DNA of 64,000 nt from the NCBI GenBank assembly GCA_964542475.1, contig CAZIUL010000016.1:15969-79968 (forward strand). The letters run 5' to 3'. Positions 9,077 through 17,105 of the stretch are shown one piece after another; within the stretch, counting starts at the first letter, position 1; every line of letters begins with the position of its first letter. The notes below the pieces were generated by a model. That model was not told the DNA's origin and did no database searches. It saw nothing but the letters and a program-made list of their open reading frames with translations. Origin of the DNA: CAZIUL01 sp964542475 (GTDB lineage Bacteria > Planctomycetota > B15-G4 > CAYZWU01). The position numbers and the translations under genes were made by a program.

Positions 9077-11467
9077 ATGTCGTCCCAAGCTTCAACGGTG
9101 GAGGAGGTTCTCCGCCGCTATCCGAAAAACCAGTCCAGCCTTATCATGGTGCTCCAGGATGTCCAGGCCGCGTTGAGCCATGTTCCCAAGGAGGCCATCG
9201 ACCTGATATCCGAGCACCTGCACGTTCCCCGCAGCCGTGTGCATTCCACCGCGTCTTTTTATAAATCCTTTTCCACAGAGCCATTAGGCAAGCACCGCGT
9301 GGATGTGTGCATGGGCACGGCCTGCCATGTGCGCGGGGCGGAGCGGCTTGTGAACCAGCTCGGGGATGAGCTTGGCATCAAGCCCGGAGAGACCACCAAA
9401 GACCTCGATGTGACCCTGAACACGGTTCACTGCGTTGGCGCGTGCGCGCTCGGGCCGGTGGTGATCATGGATGAGGAGTACCACGGCGAGATGACACCGG
9501 GCAGGGTGGCGAAAGCGCTGAAAAAGTGCCGCTCCGGACCCGGCCGCACGGGGAAAGGGCATGAGGGGCCGTGCGCCGCGTGCAAAGCCGCCGAGCAGGA
9601 AACAGATCCGGCGTTCTCCAGCCCTGAAGAGCTGAGCGCTTTCAGGGAGGAGCTCAAAAAGACAATCAGCGCGGATGCGGCGGTTGTTTCCATATGCGCG
9701 GGAAGCGGATGCCGGGCGCTCGGGAGCGGCGCTCTCATAGAGGCGTTTGATGAGGGGCTCAAGGAAGCGGGGCTCGATGAAGAGGTGCGTGTGCTCAGGA
9801 ACGGGTGCCACGGCTTCTGCGAGCAGGGCCTCATCGTTGTGATACGCCCGGCAGGCATCTTTTACCACAAGGTGAAGCCGCAGGACGTTCCCGAGATAAT
9901 CGAGCGGACCCTGAAAAACGACGAGATGATCGAGCGCCTTCTTTACGAGGACCCCGGCACCAAGGAAAAGATCGCGCTGGAGAAGGATATCCCGTTCTAC
10001 GCGCGGCAGGAAAGGTTGCTGATGCGGATGAACGGGCGGATCGATCCGTTGAAGATCGAGGACTACATCGCGAATGACGGTTACGACGCCATGGCAAAGG
10101 CGCTTTATGAGATGGAGCCCCAGGCTGTTGTGGACGAGGTCAAGAAGGCCGGGCTCAGGGGGCGCGGCGGCGGAGGGTTCCACGCGGCAAGGAAATGGGC
10201 CTCGTGCAGCAGGGTTAAAGCGGATGTGAAGTATGTCCTGTGCAACGCGGACGAGGGGGACCCGGGCGCGTTCATGGACTGCTCGCTCCTGGAAGGGAAC
10301 CCGCATTCCGTGATAGAGGGCATGATAATCGGCGCTTATGCGATCGCGGGGCGCGAGGCATGGCCCGAGGGGTATGTCTATGTCCGCAACGAATACCCCA
10401 TGGCGGTCGCCAACCTGGATGTAGCGCTCGGCCAGGCCCGCGCCCGCGGCCTGCTCGGCGAAAACATCCTCGGTTCCGGTTTTTCCTATGACATCAAGGT
10501 CAGCCGCGGCGGCGGGTCGTTCGTGTGCGGCGAATCCACAGCGCTGATGGCATCGATCGAGGGCAAGATCGGCGAGCCCCGCGCAAAGTACATACACACC
10601 TCAACCTCGGGCCTGTACCAGAAGCCCACGGTCCTGAACAACGTTGAGACCTGGGCGAACGTGCCGCTCATCATCCGGGGAGGCGCGGAAAGGTTCGCCG
10701 AGCTCGGCACCGAAAAAAGCAAGGGCACCAAGATCTTCTCCCTCGTGGGAAAGGTGAACAACACCGGGCTCGTGGAGGTTCCCATGGGCATCACCCTGCG
10801 CGAGGTGGTCTTCGGCATCGGCGGCGGGATCCGGGACAACAAAAAGTTCAAGGCCGTGCAGACTGGCGGTCCCTCGGGCGGGTGCGTGCCCGAATCGCTG
10901 CTCGACATACCTGTTGACTTCGAGGAGCTCACCAAGGCCGGGTCGATGATGGGCTCCGGCGGCATGATCGTGATGGACGAGTCCACATGCATGGTGGATG
11001 TGGCCCGGTACTTCACCGGCTTTCTCACCGAAGAATCGTGCGGCAAGTGCGCTGCATGCCGCATGGGCCTGGACCAGCTCAAGGAGGTTCTCGAACGGAT
11101 CTGCGCGGGCCAGGGGAAACCAGAGGACATCCCGCGCATGGAGCAGCTCTTCAAGGTCCTGGACGACGGATCGCTCTGCGGCCTGGGGAAAAGCGCTTCC
11201 AACCCGGTCAGGAGCACGCTCCAGTTCTTCCGCGAGGAGTACGAGGCGCACATCTTCAACAAGAAGTGCCCCGCGGGAGTCTGCCGCAGCCTCATCACAT
11301 TTGCCATCGACGACTCGTGCACAGGCTGCCTGCTCTGTAAGAAAGCGTGCCCCAAGGAGGCGATCAGCGGCGAAAAGGAGAAGCTCCATGTTATCGACGA
11401 GGCGATGTGCGACCGCTGCGGCATCTGCGTGACAACATGCAAGTTCGGATCCATTGTGACAGTCTAG
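9077..11467 (+). CDS. NuoE-NuoF fusion: NAD(H)-binding FMN/Fe-S subunit with two ferredoxin clusters
   Basis: 796 residues fusing parts that are usually separate. Residues 1-150 are a NuoE/HydC-type thioredoxin-like [2Fe-2S] domain (Cys78, 83, 119, 123). Residues 200-275 are a second thioredoxin-like [2Fe-2S] domain (Cys207, 212, 244, 248), as found at the start of HydB/HndC. Residues 320-720 are the NuoF module, with FMN loop GRGGGGF (362-368), NADH-site segment NADEGDPGAFMD and the N3 cluster ligands (ESCGKCAAC, Cys655/658/661, plus Cys701). Residues 745-790 hold two [4Fe-4S] sites (Cys748-758 and Cys778-788). It should exchange electrons between NAD(H) and Fe-S partners in the cytosol. First gene of the four-gene set, with promoter and strong ribosome site. 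No [FeFe]-hydrogenase H-cluster subunit is nearby, so a plain hydrogenase role is unlikely. Confidence 0.93.
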   Translation: MSSQASTVEEVLRRYPKNQSSLIMVLQDVQAALSHVPKEAIDLISEHLHVPRSRVHSTASFYKSFSTEPLGKHRVDVCMGTACHVRGAERLVNQLGDELGIKPGETTKDLDVTLNTVHCVGACALGPVVIMDEEYHGEMTPGRVAKALKKCRSGPGRTGKGHEGPCAACKAAEQETDPAFSSPEELSAFREELKKTISADAAVVSICAGSGCRALGSGALIEAFDEGLKEAGLDEEVRVLRNGCHGFCEQGLIVVIRPAGIFYHKVKPQDVPEIIERTLKNDEMIERLLYEDPGTKEKIALEKDIPFYARQERLLMRMNGRIDPLKIEDYIANDGYDAMAKALYEMEPQAVVDEVKKAGLRGRGGGGFHAARKWASCSRVKADVKYVLCNADEGDPGAFMDCSLLEGNPHSVIEGMIIGAYAIAGREAWPEGYVYVRNEYPMAVANLDVALGQARARGLLGENILGSGFSYDIKVSRGGGSFVCGESTALMASIEGKIGEPRAKYIHTSTSGLYQKPTVLNNVETWANVPLIIRGGAERFAELGTEKSKGTKIFSLVGKVNNTGLVEVPMGITLREVVFGIGGGIRDNKKFKAVQTGGPSGGCVPESLLDIPVDFEELTKAGSMMGSGGMIVMDESTCMVDVARYFTGFLTEESCGKCAACRMGLDQLKEVLERICAGQGKPEDIPRMEQLFKVLDDGSLCGLGKSASNPVRSTLQFFREEYEAHIFNKKCPAGVCRSLITFAIDDSCTGCLLCKKACPKEAISGEKEKLHVIDEAMCDRCGICVTTCKFGSIVTV

Positions 11468-11524
11468 ACGCGGCCGGAGAGACGAGCGGCCGGGTTTTTT
11501 AATAACTTTGAAAACGGCGGGAGA

Positions 11525-13390
11525 ATGAACGAGAAGATACGAATCACGGTTGACGGCCGTCCTTTCGAGGCGAAGGAAGGCAGCATGCTGCTTCACGCCT
11601 TTGGAGAGATGGGCGTTCATGTACCAACGCTTTGCAATCATTCCAGCCTAGATCCAAGCGGTGCCTGCAGGCTGTGCGTTGTCGAGATAACGCACGAGGA
11701 TTGGAACGGGTGGTCAGGCCTGGTTACATCGTGCCTCTACCCCGTGGAGCCCGGCCTTCAGGTGTTCACGAGATCGGAGCGGGTAAAGGCGGCGAGGCAA
11801 ACCCTGCTCGAGCTTTACATGGCTCGCTGCCCGGATTCGGAGGTCGTAAAAAAAATCGCCTGTGAAGAAGGCGTTGATGAGACCCCGTTTCCCTCGTGCG
11901 AAAGCGCCGACTCCTGCATTCTTTGCGGGCTCTGTACCAGGGTCTGCATTGAGCTCGGCCCGTCGGCCATTGCCCCGCTTGGAAGGGGAACCGAAAAGCA
12001 GGTCGGGCCCGCTCCTGATATGATAGGCGAGGACTGCACCGGTTGCGGGGCATGCGCGAAGGTGTGTCCAACGGGCCATATCAGCATGGTAAAGCGGGAT
12101 GGAAAGCTGTTGATCTGGAACATGGAGTTCCCGGTTCAGCATTGTTCCGTGAAAACAGCGCAGTGTCGCGGGTGCGGCCTCTGCGAGGAAACATGCCCTG
12201 ACGCGATCCCCAGGATGGCGTTTTTTCGAAACGGCAACATGGTCTCGACCATAGCCGACTCCGCCTGCACCGGATGCGGGATATGCGCGGGAGCTTGCCC
12301 CACCGGCGCGATCCTTCAGGATGCGCCGGAGGGCGAAGAAAGCCTCGTGCCCATGCCCGAGGGCGAGCCAACCCTGCACGGCCGCACCGTTGTGTTCGCC
12401 TGCTCGCGCTCGCCCTTTTCCGAATCCAGCGAGGATGTGGCAACGGTCCCATGTGTTGGCCGGGTGACCGTGGACGAGATGCTCGAATGCCTGGCACGCG
12501 GCGCGGACGGCGTGCTCCTTATTTGCAGGGACACCGACACATGCCCGTACGGCAGGGGCGGGAAGCTTTGTGAAACGCGCGCCCGTGCGGCACAGGAGCT
12601 TGCAGCTTATGCCGGACTCGGGAGCAACCGCATAGTTTTCGAAAAACCCGGACCCGGGCCTGCGGGCCCTGATCTTGCAAGAGCCGCTTTTGTGGAGCGT
12701 ACAGGGCCGTCCCCCTTGAAAGAAGCGCTGCCCGTGACCTCGCCGGAGAGCGGTGCAAAGCCCCTCGGAATGGACAGGGCCCTTGAGATCATGGGGCAGT
12801 TGCGATCAAGGCCGGAGCTCGAACCTGTTCTGCCGCAGCACCTGGCCGATCTCTTTGAGGCGCCCTCCCCCGGGAAAAAAGAGGATGCGCTTCTTTACCT
12901 TGGTGATCTCGTGGAACTCGATATTCTGCTATCCCTTGTTGTGCCCGGCGGTTCGCTCACCCGGGTTTTCGAGGCAGCGGCAGCACGGCTGGACAAGGCC
13001 GGCATCAAGGCGCGCCCTGTCGTGGACCCGCGAGAGCTGAAAAAGAGCGGCACCGATAAGGTCGTTCTCTTCTGCGGGTGCGGCCTGGGCGAGGCTGCGG
13101 ACGGCAAGGAGATATACATGCTCGACGATCCGGCCAAGGCGCAGGGGCCTGACGATCAATGCGGCGGATTCCGATTCGCGATTTCATCGGAAGAGCGGCG
13201 GGCTCTGCTTGACAGGATGAACGCGTCGGGCCCCGGTTTTTACGAGTGCGGATGTGTTCACGAGCTCGCCCAGCACATGGTTCTTTCGCGTGAGGGGTCG
13301 TGGCAGGGTGCCTTTTCCGGGGAGCCTGTTTTGAGGTTTCAGCAGGCAATGCGCGCCATGGGCGGCCACGGACTGGAGGGCGCGAAATGA
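11525..13390 (+). CDS. Multi-cluster Fe-S protein: [2Fe-2S] + four [4Fe-4S] + MvhD-like domain
   Basis: 621 residues, apparently an electron-wiring subunit. Residues 1-85 are a plant-type [2Fe-2S] domain like the start of NuoG/HydA (Cys37, 48, 51, 70). Four [4Fe-4S] motifs follow at about 131-141, 171-181, 214-224 and 248-258. Residues 288-375 resemble MvhD/FrhD (FACSR, VPCVGRVTVDEMLECLARGADGVLL, CRDTDTCPYGRGG), the small protein that links hydrogenases to heterodisulfide reductases in bifurcating complexes. The last 110 residues hold FCGCG (517-519) and YECGCVHEL (575-577) and match nothing I recognise. There is no H-cluster motif and no molybdopterin domain, so it is neither a hydrogenase nor a formate dehydrogenase. 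It starts 57 bases after the NuoEF fusion and overlaps the next gene by ATGA. Confidence 0.87.
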   Translation: MNEKIRITVDGRPFEAKEGSMLLHAFGEMGVHVPTLCNHSSLDPSGACRLCVVEITHEDWNGWSGLVTSCLYPVEPGLQVFTRSERVKAARQTLLELYMARCPDSEVVKKIACEEGVDETPFPSCESADSCILCGLCTRVCIELGPSAIAPLGRGTEKQVGPAPDMIGEDCTGCGACAKVCPTGHISMVKRDGKLLIWNMEFPVQHCSVKTAQCRGCGLCEETCPDAIPRMAFFRNGNMVSTIADSACTGCGICAGACPTGAILQDAPEGEESLVPMPEGEPTLHGRTVVFACSRSPFSESSEDVATVPCVGRVTVDEMLECLARGADGVLLICRDTDTCPYGRGGKLCETRARAAQELAAYAGLGSNRIVFEKPGPGPAGPDLARAAFVERTGPSPLKEALPVTSPESGAKPLGMDRALEIMGQLRSRPELEPVLPQHLADLFEAPSPGKKEDALLYLGDLVELDILLSLVVPGGSLTRVFEAAAARLDKAGIKARPVVDPRELKKSGTDKVVLFCGCGLGEAADGKEIYMLDDPAKAQGPDDQCGGFRFAISSEERRALLDRMNASGPGFYECGCVHELAQHMVLSREGSWQGAFSGEPVLRFQQAMRAMGGHGLEGAK

Positions 13391-15501
13391 AAAAACACAG
13401 GGTCAAATCGCACCCCATTCTCGATCCCTTGCAAGGCGACTCGATAGAGTTCGTTTTCAACGGAAAACCGCTCAAAGCGCGAAAAGGCGAGGTCATCTCG
13501 TCTGCGCTATACGCGGAAGGGATACAGATTTTCGGCCATCACGAAAAGGACAACGGACCCCAGGGGATCTTCTGCGTGAACGGCCAGTGCTCGCAGTGCA
13601 CGGTGATAGCGGACGGCCGCCCCGTGAAATCGTGCATGACTCCTGTGAAGCCGGGCATGGCGGTTGAAAGCTGCGAGGGCCTTCCCGGAATGGGGCATGC
13701 CGCGCATGAAAAAAGCTCGCACGAAGTCGACGAACTCGAGGTGCAGGTGCTAGTGGTGGGCGGCGGACCGGCGGGGATCTGCGCTGCTGTTGAGCTCGGA
13801 CGCCTCGGGATTGGGGTGCTCATAATCGATGACAAGCAGGAGCTCGGGGGCAAGCTCAGCCTCCAGACACACAACTTCTTCGGCTCGGTAGCGGACTGTT
13901 ACGCGGGCACGCGCGGAATAGATATCGGCCGTATGCTGGCGCACGAAGCAGAAAGTCTTCCAACCGTGAAGCTTTGGCTCGACTCCACCGTGGTCGGCGT
14001 GTTCAACGACGGCAGGTTCGGCGTTGCGGGAGGGGGGGGGTACCGGCTCGTGAAACCGGAATGCGTGCTCATCGCGTGCGGTGCGCGCGAGAAAACGCTC
14101 ACCTTTCCGGGGTGCGACCTGCCTGGGGTGTACGGGGCGGGCGCGTTCCAGACCCTTGTCAACCGCGACCTGATCCGCTGCGCTGAGAAGCTGTTCGTGG
14201 TGGGCGGGGGAAACGTGGGGCTCATCGGCGCGTACCACGCGCTTCAGGCGGGCATCGATGTCGTGGGGCTGGTGGAAGCGCTTCCGGCGTGCGGAGGGTA
14301 CAAGGTCCACGAGGACAAGATCAAGCGCCTGGGTGTGCCGGTATGGACATCGCACACGGTTCTTCGCGTGGAGGGGAACGACCGGGCCGAGCGCGTTGTG
14401 ATCGCTGCGATCGATGACAGGTTTAAACCGCTCCCGGGAACGGAGCGTATCTTTGACGTGGACACCGTGCTCATCGCGGTGGGGCTGTCGCCCGTTGACG
14501 AGCTGTGGAAAAAGGCGCGCGAGTACGGGATGAAGGTTTACGCGGCCGGGGATTCCGAGGAGATAGCCGAGGCATCCGCCGCGATTTTTTCGGGCAGGAT
14601 CACGGGGCGAAGGATCGCGCGCGACCTGGGCATGGATGTGCCTGTGCCGAGCACATGGGAGAGCTTCGGTGATGTGCTGAAGCACAAGCCGGGTGATGCG
14701 GAACCGTTCGAGCCCTCGGATCTGAAAGCGCCCGTGTTCCCCCTGATCAGGTGCGTGCAGGAGATCCCCTGCGACCCATGCACAGAGGTCTGCCCCCAGG
14801 GGCTGATCTCCATGAAGGGGTCGATCCTTTCGCTTCCAACTTTCGAGGGCGAGTGCCACGGATGCGGCAGGTGCGTGCTCGCGTGCCCCGGGCTCGCGAT
14901 CCAGCTCGTTGTCAATGACTACGACCCTTCGGGGGAGAAAGCGCTTGTCATGCTGCCTTTCGAGTTCACGGACAGCGCTATCCCTTTGGGTCGCGATGTT
15001 GTGACCACGGGCATGGAAGGGGAAGCGGTTGGAAAGGGGCGGGTCGTTGCCGTGCGCAAGAGAGAGGACCAGGACCGCAGGAAGCTGCTTCTCGTGGAGG
15101 TTCCCGCGAAAGACAAGCTGAAGGTGGCCGGGTTCAGGGTACGCGAGCCCAAAGACGGGGCAGCGCCCGACGAGGCGGAAAAGGCTGCGCTTGAGAAAGC
15201 CGCCGAAACGGATGATCCGATCGTGTGCAGGTGCGAGCGTGTGAGAAAGAGCGAGATCGTGGCAGCGGTGCGGGCCGGGGTGCGCGACATGAACCAGCTC
15301 AAGGCTGTTGTGAGGGCCGGCATGGGTGGGTGCGGTGGAAAAACCTGCACCGAAGAGGTGTTGAGAATTTTCCGCGAGGAGGGGATAGACCTGTCCGAGG
15401 TGACGCTGCCAACGGACAGGCCGCTGGTTGCGGAGGTGCACCTCGGCGATTTCGTGAGCAGGGCCAAAGGCAATGGTGACAATGGAGCGAAGGAGAAATA
15501 G
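13387..15501 (+). CDS. SoxA/proline-dehydrogenase-alpha-like flavoprotein with [2Fe-2S], [4Fe-4S] and BFD domains
   Basis: The ATG at 13387 overlaps the previous stop as ATGA and is preferred over an in-frame start at 13300; it gives 704 residues. Residues 18-100 are a Fer2_4 [2Fe-2S] domain (Cys63, 68, 71, 83). Residues 118-410 are a two-dinucleotide oxidoreductase with FAD loop GGGPAG (125-130) and NAD-type loop GGGNVG (273-278). Two [4Fe-4S] sites follow (Cys456-469 and Cys490-500), then a BFD-like [2Fe-2S] domain near the end (CRC at 614-616, GGCGGKTC at 647-654). This is the plan of the alpha subunits of multisubunit sarcosine oxidase, opine/D-amino-acid dehydrogenase and archaeal proline dehydrogenase. 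It probably accepts electrons from the DAO-type subunit downstream. A run of nine G bases (14032-14040) lies inside the coding sequence. Confidence 0.9.
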   Translation: MKKHRVKSHPILDPLQGDSIEFVFNGKPLKARKGEVISSALYAEGIQIFGHHEKDNGPQGIFCVNGQCSQCTVIADGRPVKSCMTPVKPGMAVESCEGLPGMGHAAHEKSSHEVDELEVQVLVVGGGPAGICAAVELGRLGIGVLIIDDKQELGGKLSLQTHNFFGSVADCYAGTRGIDIGRMLAHEAESLPTVKLWLDSTVVGVFNDGRFGVAGGGGYRLVKPECVLIACGAREKTLTFPGCDLPGVYGAGAFQTLVNRDLIRCAEKLFVVGGGNVGLIGAYHALQAGIDVVGLVEALPACGGYKVHEDKIKRLGVPVWTSHTVLRVEGNDRAERVVIAAIDDRFKPLPGTERIFDVDTVLIAVGLSPVDELWKKAREYGMKVYAAGDSEEIAEASAAIFSGRITGRRIARDLGMDVPVPSTWESFGDVLKHKPGDAEPFEPSDLKAPVFPLIRCVQEIPCDPCTEVCPQGLISMKGSILSLPTFEGECHGCGRCVLACPGLAIQLVVNDYDPSGEKALVMLPFEFTDSAIPLGRDVVTTGMEGEAVGKGRVVAVRKREDQDRRKLLLVEVPAKDKLKVAGFRVREPKDGAAPDEAEKAALEKAAETDDPIVCRCERVRKSEIVAAVRAGVRDMNQLKAVVRAGMGGCGGKTCTEEVLRIFREEGIDLSEVTLPTDRPLVAEVHLGDFVSRAKGNGDNGAKEK

Positions 15502-15502
15502 G

Positions 15503-16684
15503 TTGTCTCCAAGCAGCACGAAGCAGAAGTACGATGTGATCGTTGTCGGCTCGGGGAGCGTTGGGAACCCCACGGCATGTTTTCTGGCCCAGGAGGGGCT
15601 GAAGGTTCTTGTGATCGAAAGGCGGCCGGCTTCCGGCCAGGGCGACAACAAGGCGGCGATCGGCGGAGTCAGGGCCACGCACTCGGACCCGGCCAAGATA
15701 ATGACCTGCATCGAGAGCCTGAAAATATTCTCTTCCTGGGAGAAGAAGCACGGATATCACATCGGCTGGAAGGAGGGGGGGTACTGCTTTCCAGTGTTCA
15801 CGGAAGCGGTGGAAAAGGTCTTGAAAGGGATTTTGCCGATCCAGAAGGAGCACGGGCTGGTGATCGACTGGGTCGGTCCGGAGCGCGTAAAAGAGCTCAT
15901 TCCCGGGATCGTTGAGCAGGAGCTCAGGGGAGGCACCTTTTCGCCGGAGGACGGACAGGTCTCGCCTTTGCTCGCGGCTGTTGCGTTCCAGAGGGAAGCG
16001 GAAAGGTGCGGCGCGGTTTACAGGTTCAACGAGAAGGTTGCCGGGTACGAGCGCGAGGGTGACAGGATCACCGGGGTCGTGACGGACAAGGGGAAGTACT
16101 CCGCCGGCGATGTAGTCCTGGCAACGGGTGCGGACGCGAGCGAGCACAGAGACCTGCTCGGATTCGAGCTCCCCGTGATCCCTGATTCGCACGAGGCGGG
16201 CATCACAGCGCCCGTGAAACCGTTTCTTGATCCGCTGGTAGTGGACCTCAGGCCGGGGCCCGAAGGCCGCACCGCCAACTTCTACTTCGGCCAGAACAAC
16301 GAGGGCCAGATCATCTTCTGCTACACCCCCAAGGAGCTCTTTGTCGGCAAGAACCGCGAGAGCATCTCCGAGTTTTTGCCCATATTAGCGAACCGCATGG
16401 TTTCCCTGGTGCCGCGGCTGAAGAACCTTCTCATCCGCCGCGTGTGGCGCGGCTGCTACCCGATGACACCCGACGGCATCCCTATAATCGACCGCCCGCC
16501 CGGAATCGAAGGGCTGGTGCTCGCAATAGGCATGTGCGGCCAGGGCTTCATGATGGGCCCGGGAGTCGCGAAAAACGTGACCTCGATGATAGTGAACAAA
16601 AGTTCCACCCTGTCGGTAGAGGTGCAAAAAACCTTCCGCTACGACCGCGATTTTTACGCCGCCAAAAAAGAAGCGCTTCGCTAG
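15503..16684 (+). CDS. FAD-dependent amine/amino-acid dehydrogenase, DAO family (SoxB/PDH-beta-like)
   Basis: Probable substrate-oxidising subunit. The FAD loop VVGSGSVGNPTACFLAQEG and the acidic end VLVIE open the DAO fold. A substrate-side segment EGGYCF and the C-terminal FAD segment GCYPMTPDGIPIIDRP, then LAIGMCGQGFMMGP, are typical of sarcosine/proline/opine dehydrogenase beta subunits. The chosen start is TTG at 15503, one base after the preceding stop and seven bases after AAGGAG; in-frame ATGs at 15473 and 15482 overlap the upstream gene and lack a ribosome site. Length from TTG is 393 residues, normal for the family. Paired with the alpha-type subunit just upstream, it should oxidise a secondary amine or amino acid. 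Proline, hydroxyproline, sarcosine and opines are all possible. Confidence 0.88.
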   Translation: MSPSSTKQKYDVIVVGSGSVGNPTACFLAQEGLKVLVIERRPASGQGDNKAAIGGVRATHSDPAKIMTCIESLKIFSSWEKKHGYHIGWKEGGYCFPVFTEAVEKVLKGILPIQKEHGLVIDWVGPERVKELIPGIVEQELRGGTFSPEDGQVSPLLAAVAFQREAERCGAVYRFNEKVAGYEREGDRITGVVTDKGKYSAGDVVLATGADASEHRDLLGFELPVIPDSHEAGITAPVKPFLDPLVVDLRPGPEGRTANFYFGQNNEGQIIFCYTPKELFVGKNRESISEFLPILANRMVSLVPRLKNLLIRRVWRGCYPMTPDGIPIIDRPPGIEGLVLAIGMCGQGFMMGPGVAKNVTSMIVNKSSTLSVEVQKTFRYDRDFYAAKKEALR

Positions 16685-16754
16685 GCGGTTCGCGATATTT
16701 TTTTCAAACCGCTAAAATATATCTATTAATAATCCATATTTTATCAAAATGGTC

Positions 16755-16786
16755 TTGACATTTGCGGGGGGGGGGCATGGTAGTCT
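16755..16786 (+). promoter_or_regulatory. Promoter-like site with a G10 tract in its spacer
   Basis: A perfect -35 (TTGACA) is followed by 20 bases and then TAGTCT. The spacer contains ten consecutive G. Seven G would restore the ideal 17-base spacing, so slippage could switch the site. There is no direct evidence that it is active, and assembly can miscount homopolymers. Confidence 0.35.
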
Positions 16787-17058
16787 AATAAGTAGATGAA
16801 GATAGTTTCCCGGTCCTTTGGGAAAAAAGTGATCGGGTATGATAGTTCGGAAGAGATATCAAGGAAGATAGTCAGCACGGAAGGTAAAACTGTTTATTGC
16901 CCATGGACAACCTTGTCTTTATTTAAGGAGAGAAGAAGCCATGGTTTTGCGAAACCATCTCTAATAAACAGTGTAGCATTATAATCGGGTGCGGCTGTTC
17001 GTTGTGATTTAAACGACAAGTCCATTACAGGGATAGTGTGTCCACAGTTTTCATCAGC

Positions 17059-17083
17059 AGTCCCGTTAACATTAAACGGGACT
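17059..17083 (+). other. Hairpin in the 5' leader of the first beta-helix gene
   Basis: AGTCCCGTT and AACGGGACT form a perfect 9-bp stem with a 7-base loop. It ends ten bases before the AAGGAGGT ribosome site (17093-17100). It has no U-run, so it is more likely an mRNA-stabilising or regulatory stem than a terminator. Confidence 0.5.
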
Positions 17084-17105
17084 TCAAAAACGAAGGAGGT
17101 GTGTT

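Larger units (their letters stand above)
16685..17105 (+). other. Intergenic stretch of 421 bases with promoter-like site, G10 tract and hairpins
   Basis: The composition turns AT-rich here. A short inverted repeat (GCGGTT 16685-16690 with AACCGC 16707-16712) follows the dehydrogenase stop. TTGACA (16755-16760), a G10 run (16766-16775) and TAGTCT (16781-16786) form an odd promoter-like array. A 62-codon open frame (16796-16984) has no ribosome site or recognisable product. Inside it, AAGGAG at 16926 precedes a 7-codon frame at 16941 that coincides with the hairpin ATGGTTT/AAACCAT (16941-16958), which could be a leader peptide but may be chance. A 9-bp stem at 17059-17083 sits before the next gene. 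Confidence 0.5.

Noticed and set aside
9077..13390. Reading the cluster as an [FeFe]-hydrogenase (HydABC) operon
   Set aside because: The ferredoxin-like protein lacks the H-cluster cysteine motifs and catalytic domain; only the electron-transfer modules are shared.
9077..13390. Reading the cluster as part of respiratory complex I
   Set aside because: No membrane subunits or other Nuo genes are present, and the neighbours are amine-dehydrogenase-type flavoproteins.
16796..16984. 62-codon open frame after the G10 tract
   Set aside because: It has no ribosome site and no recognisable product, and lies in an AT-rich stretch where short frames occur by chance.
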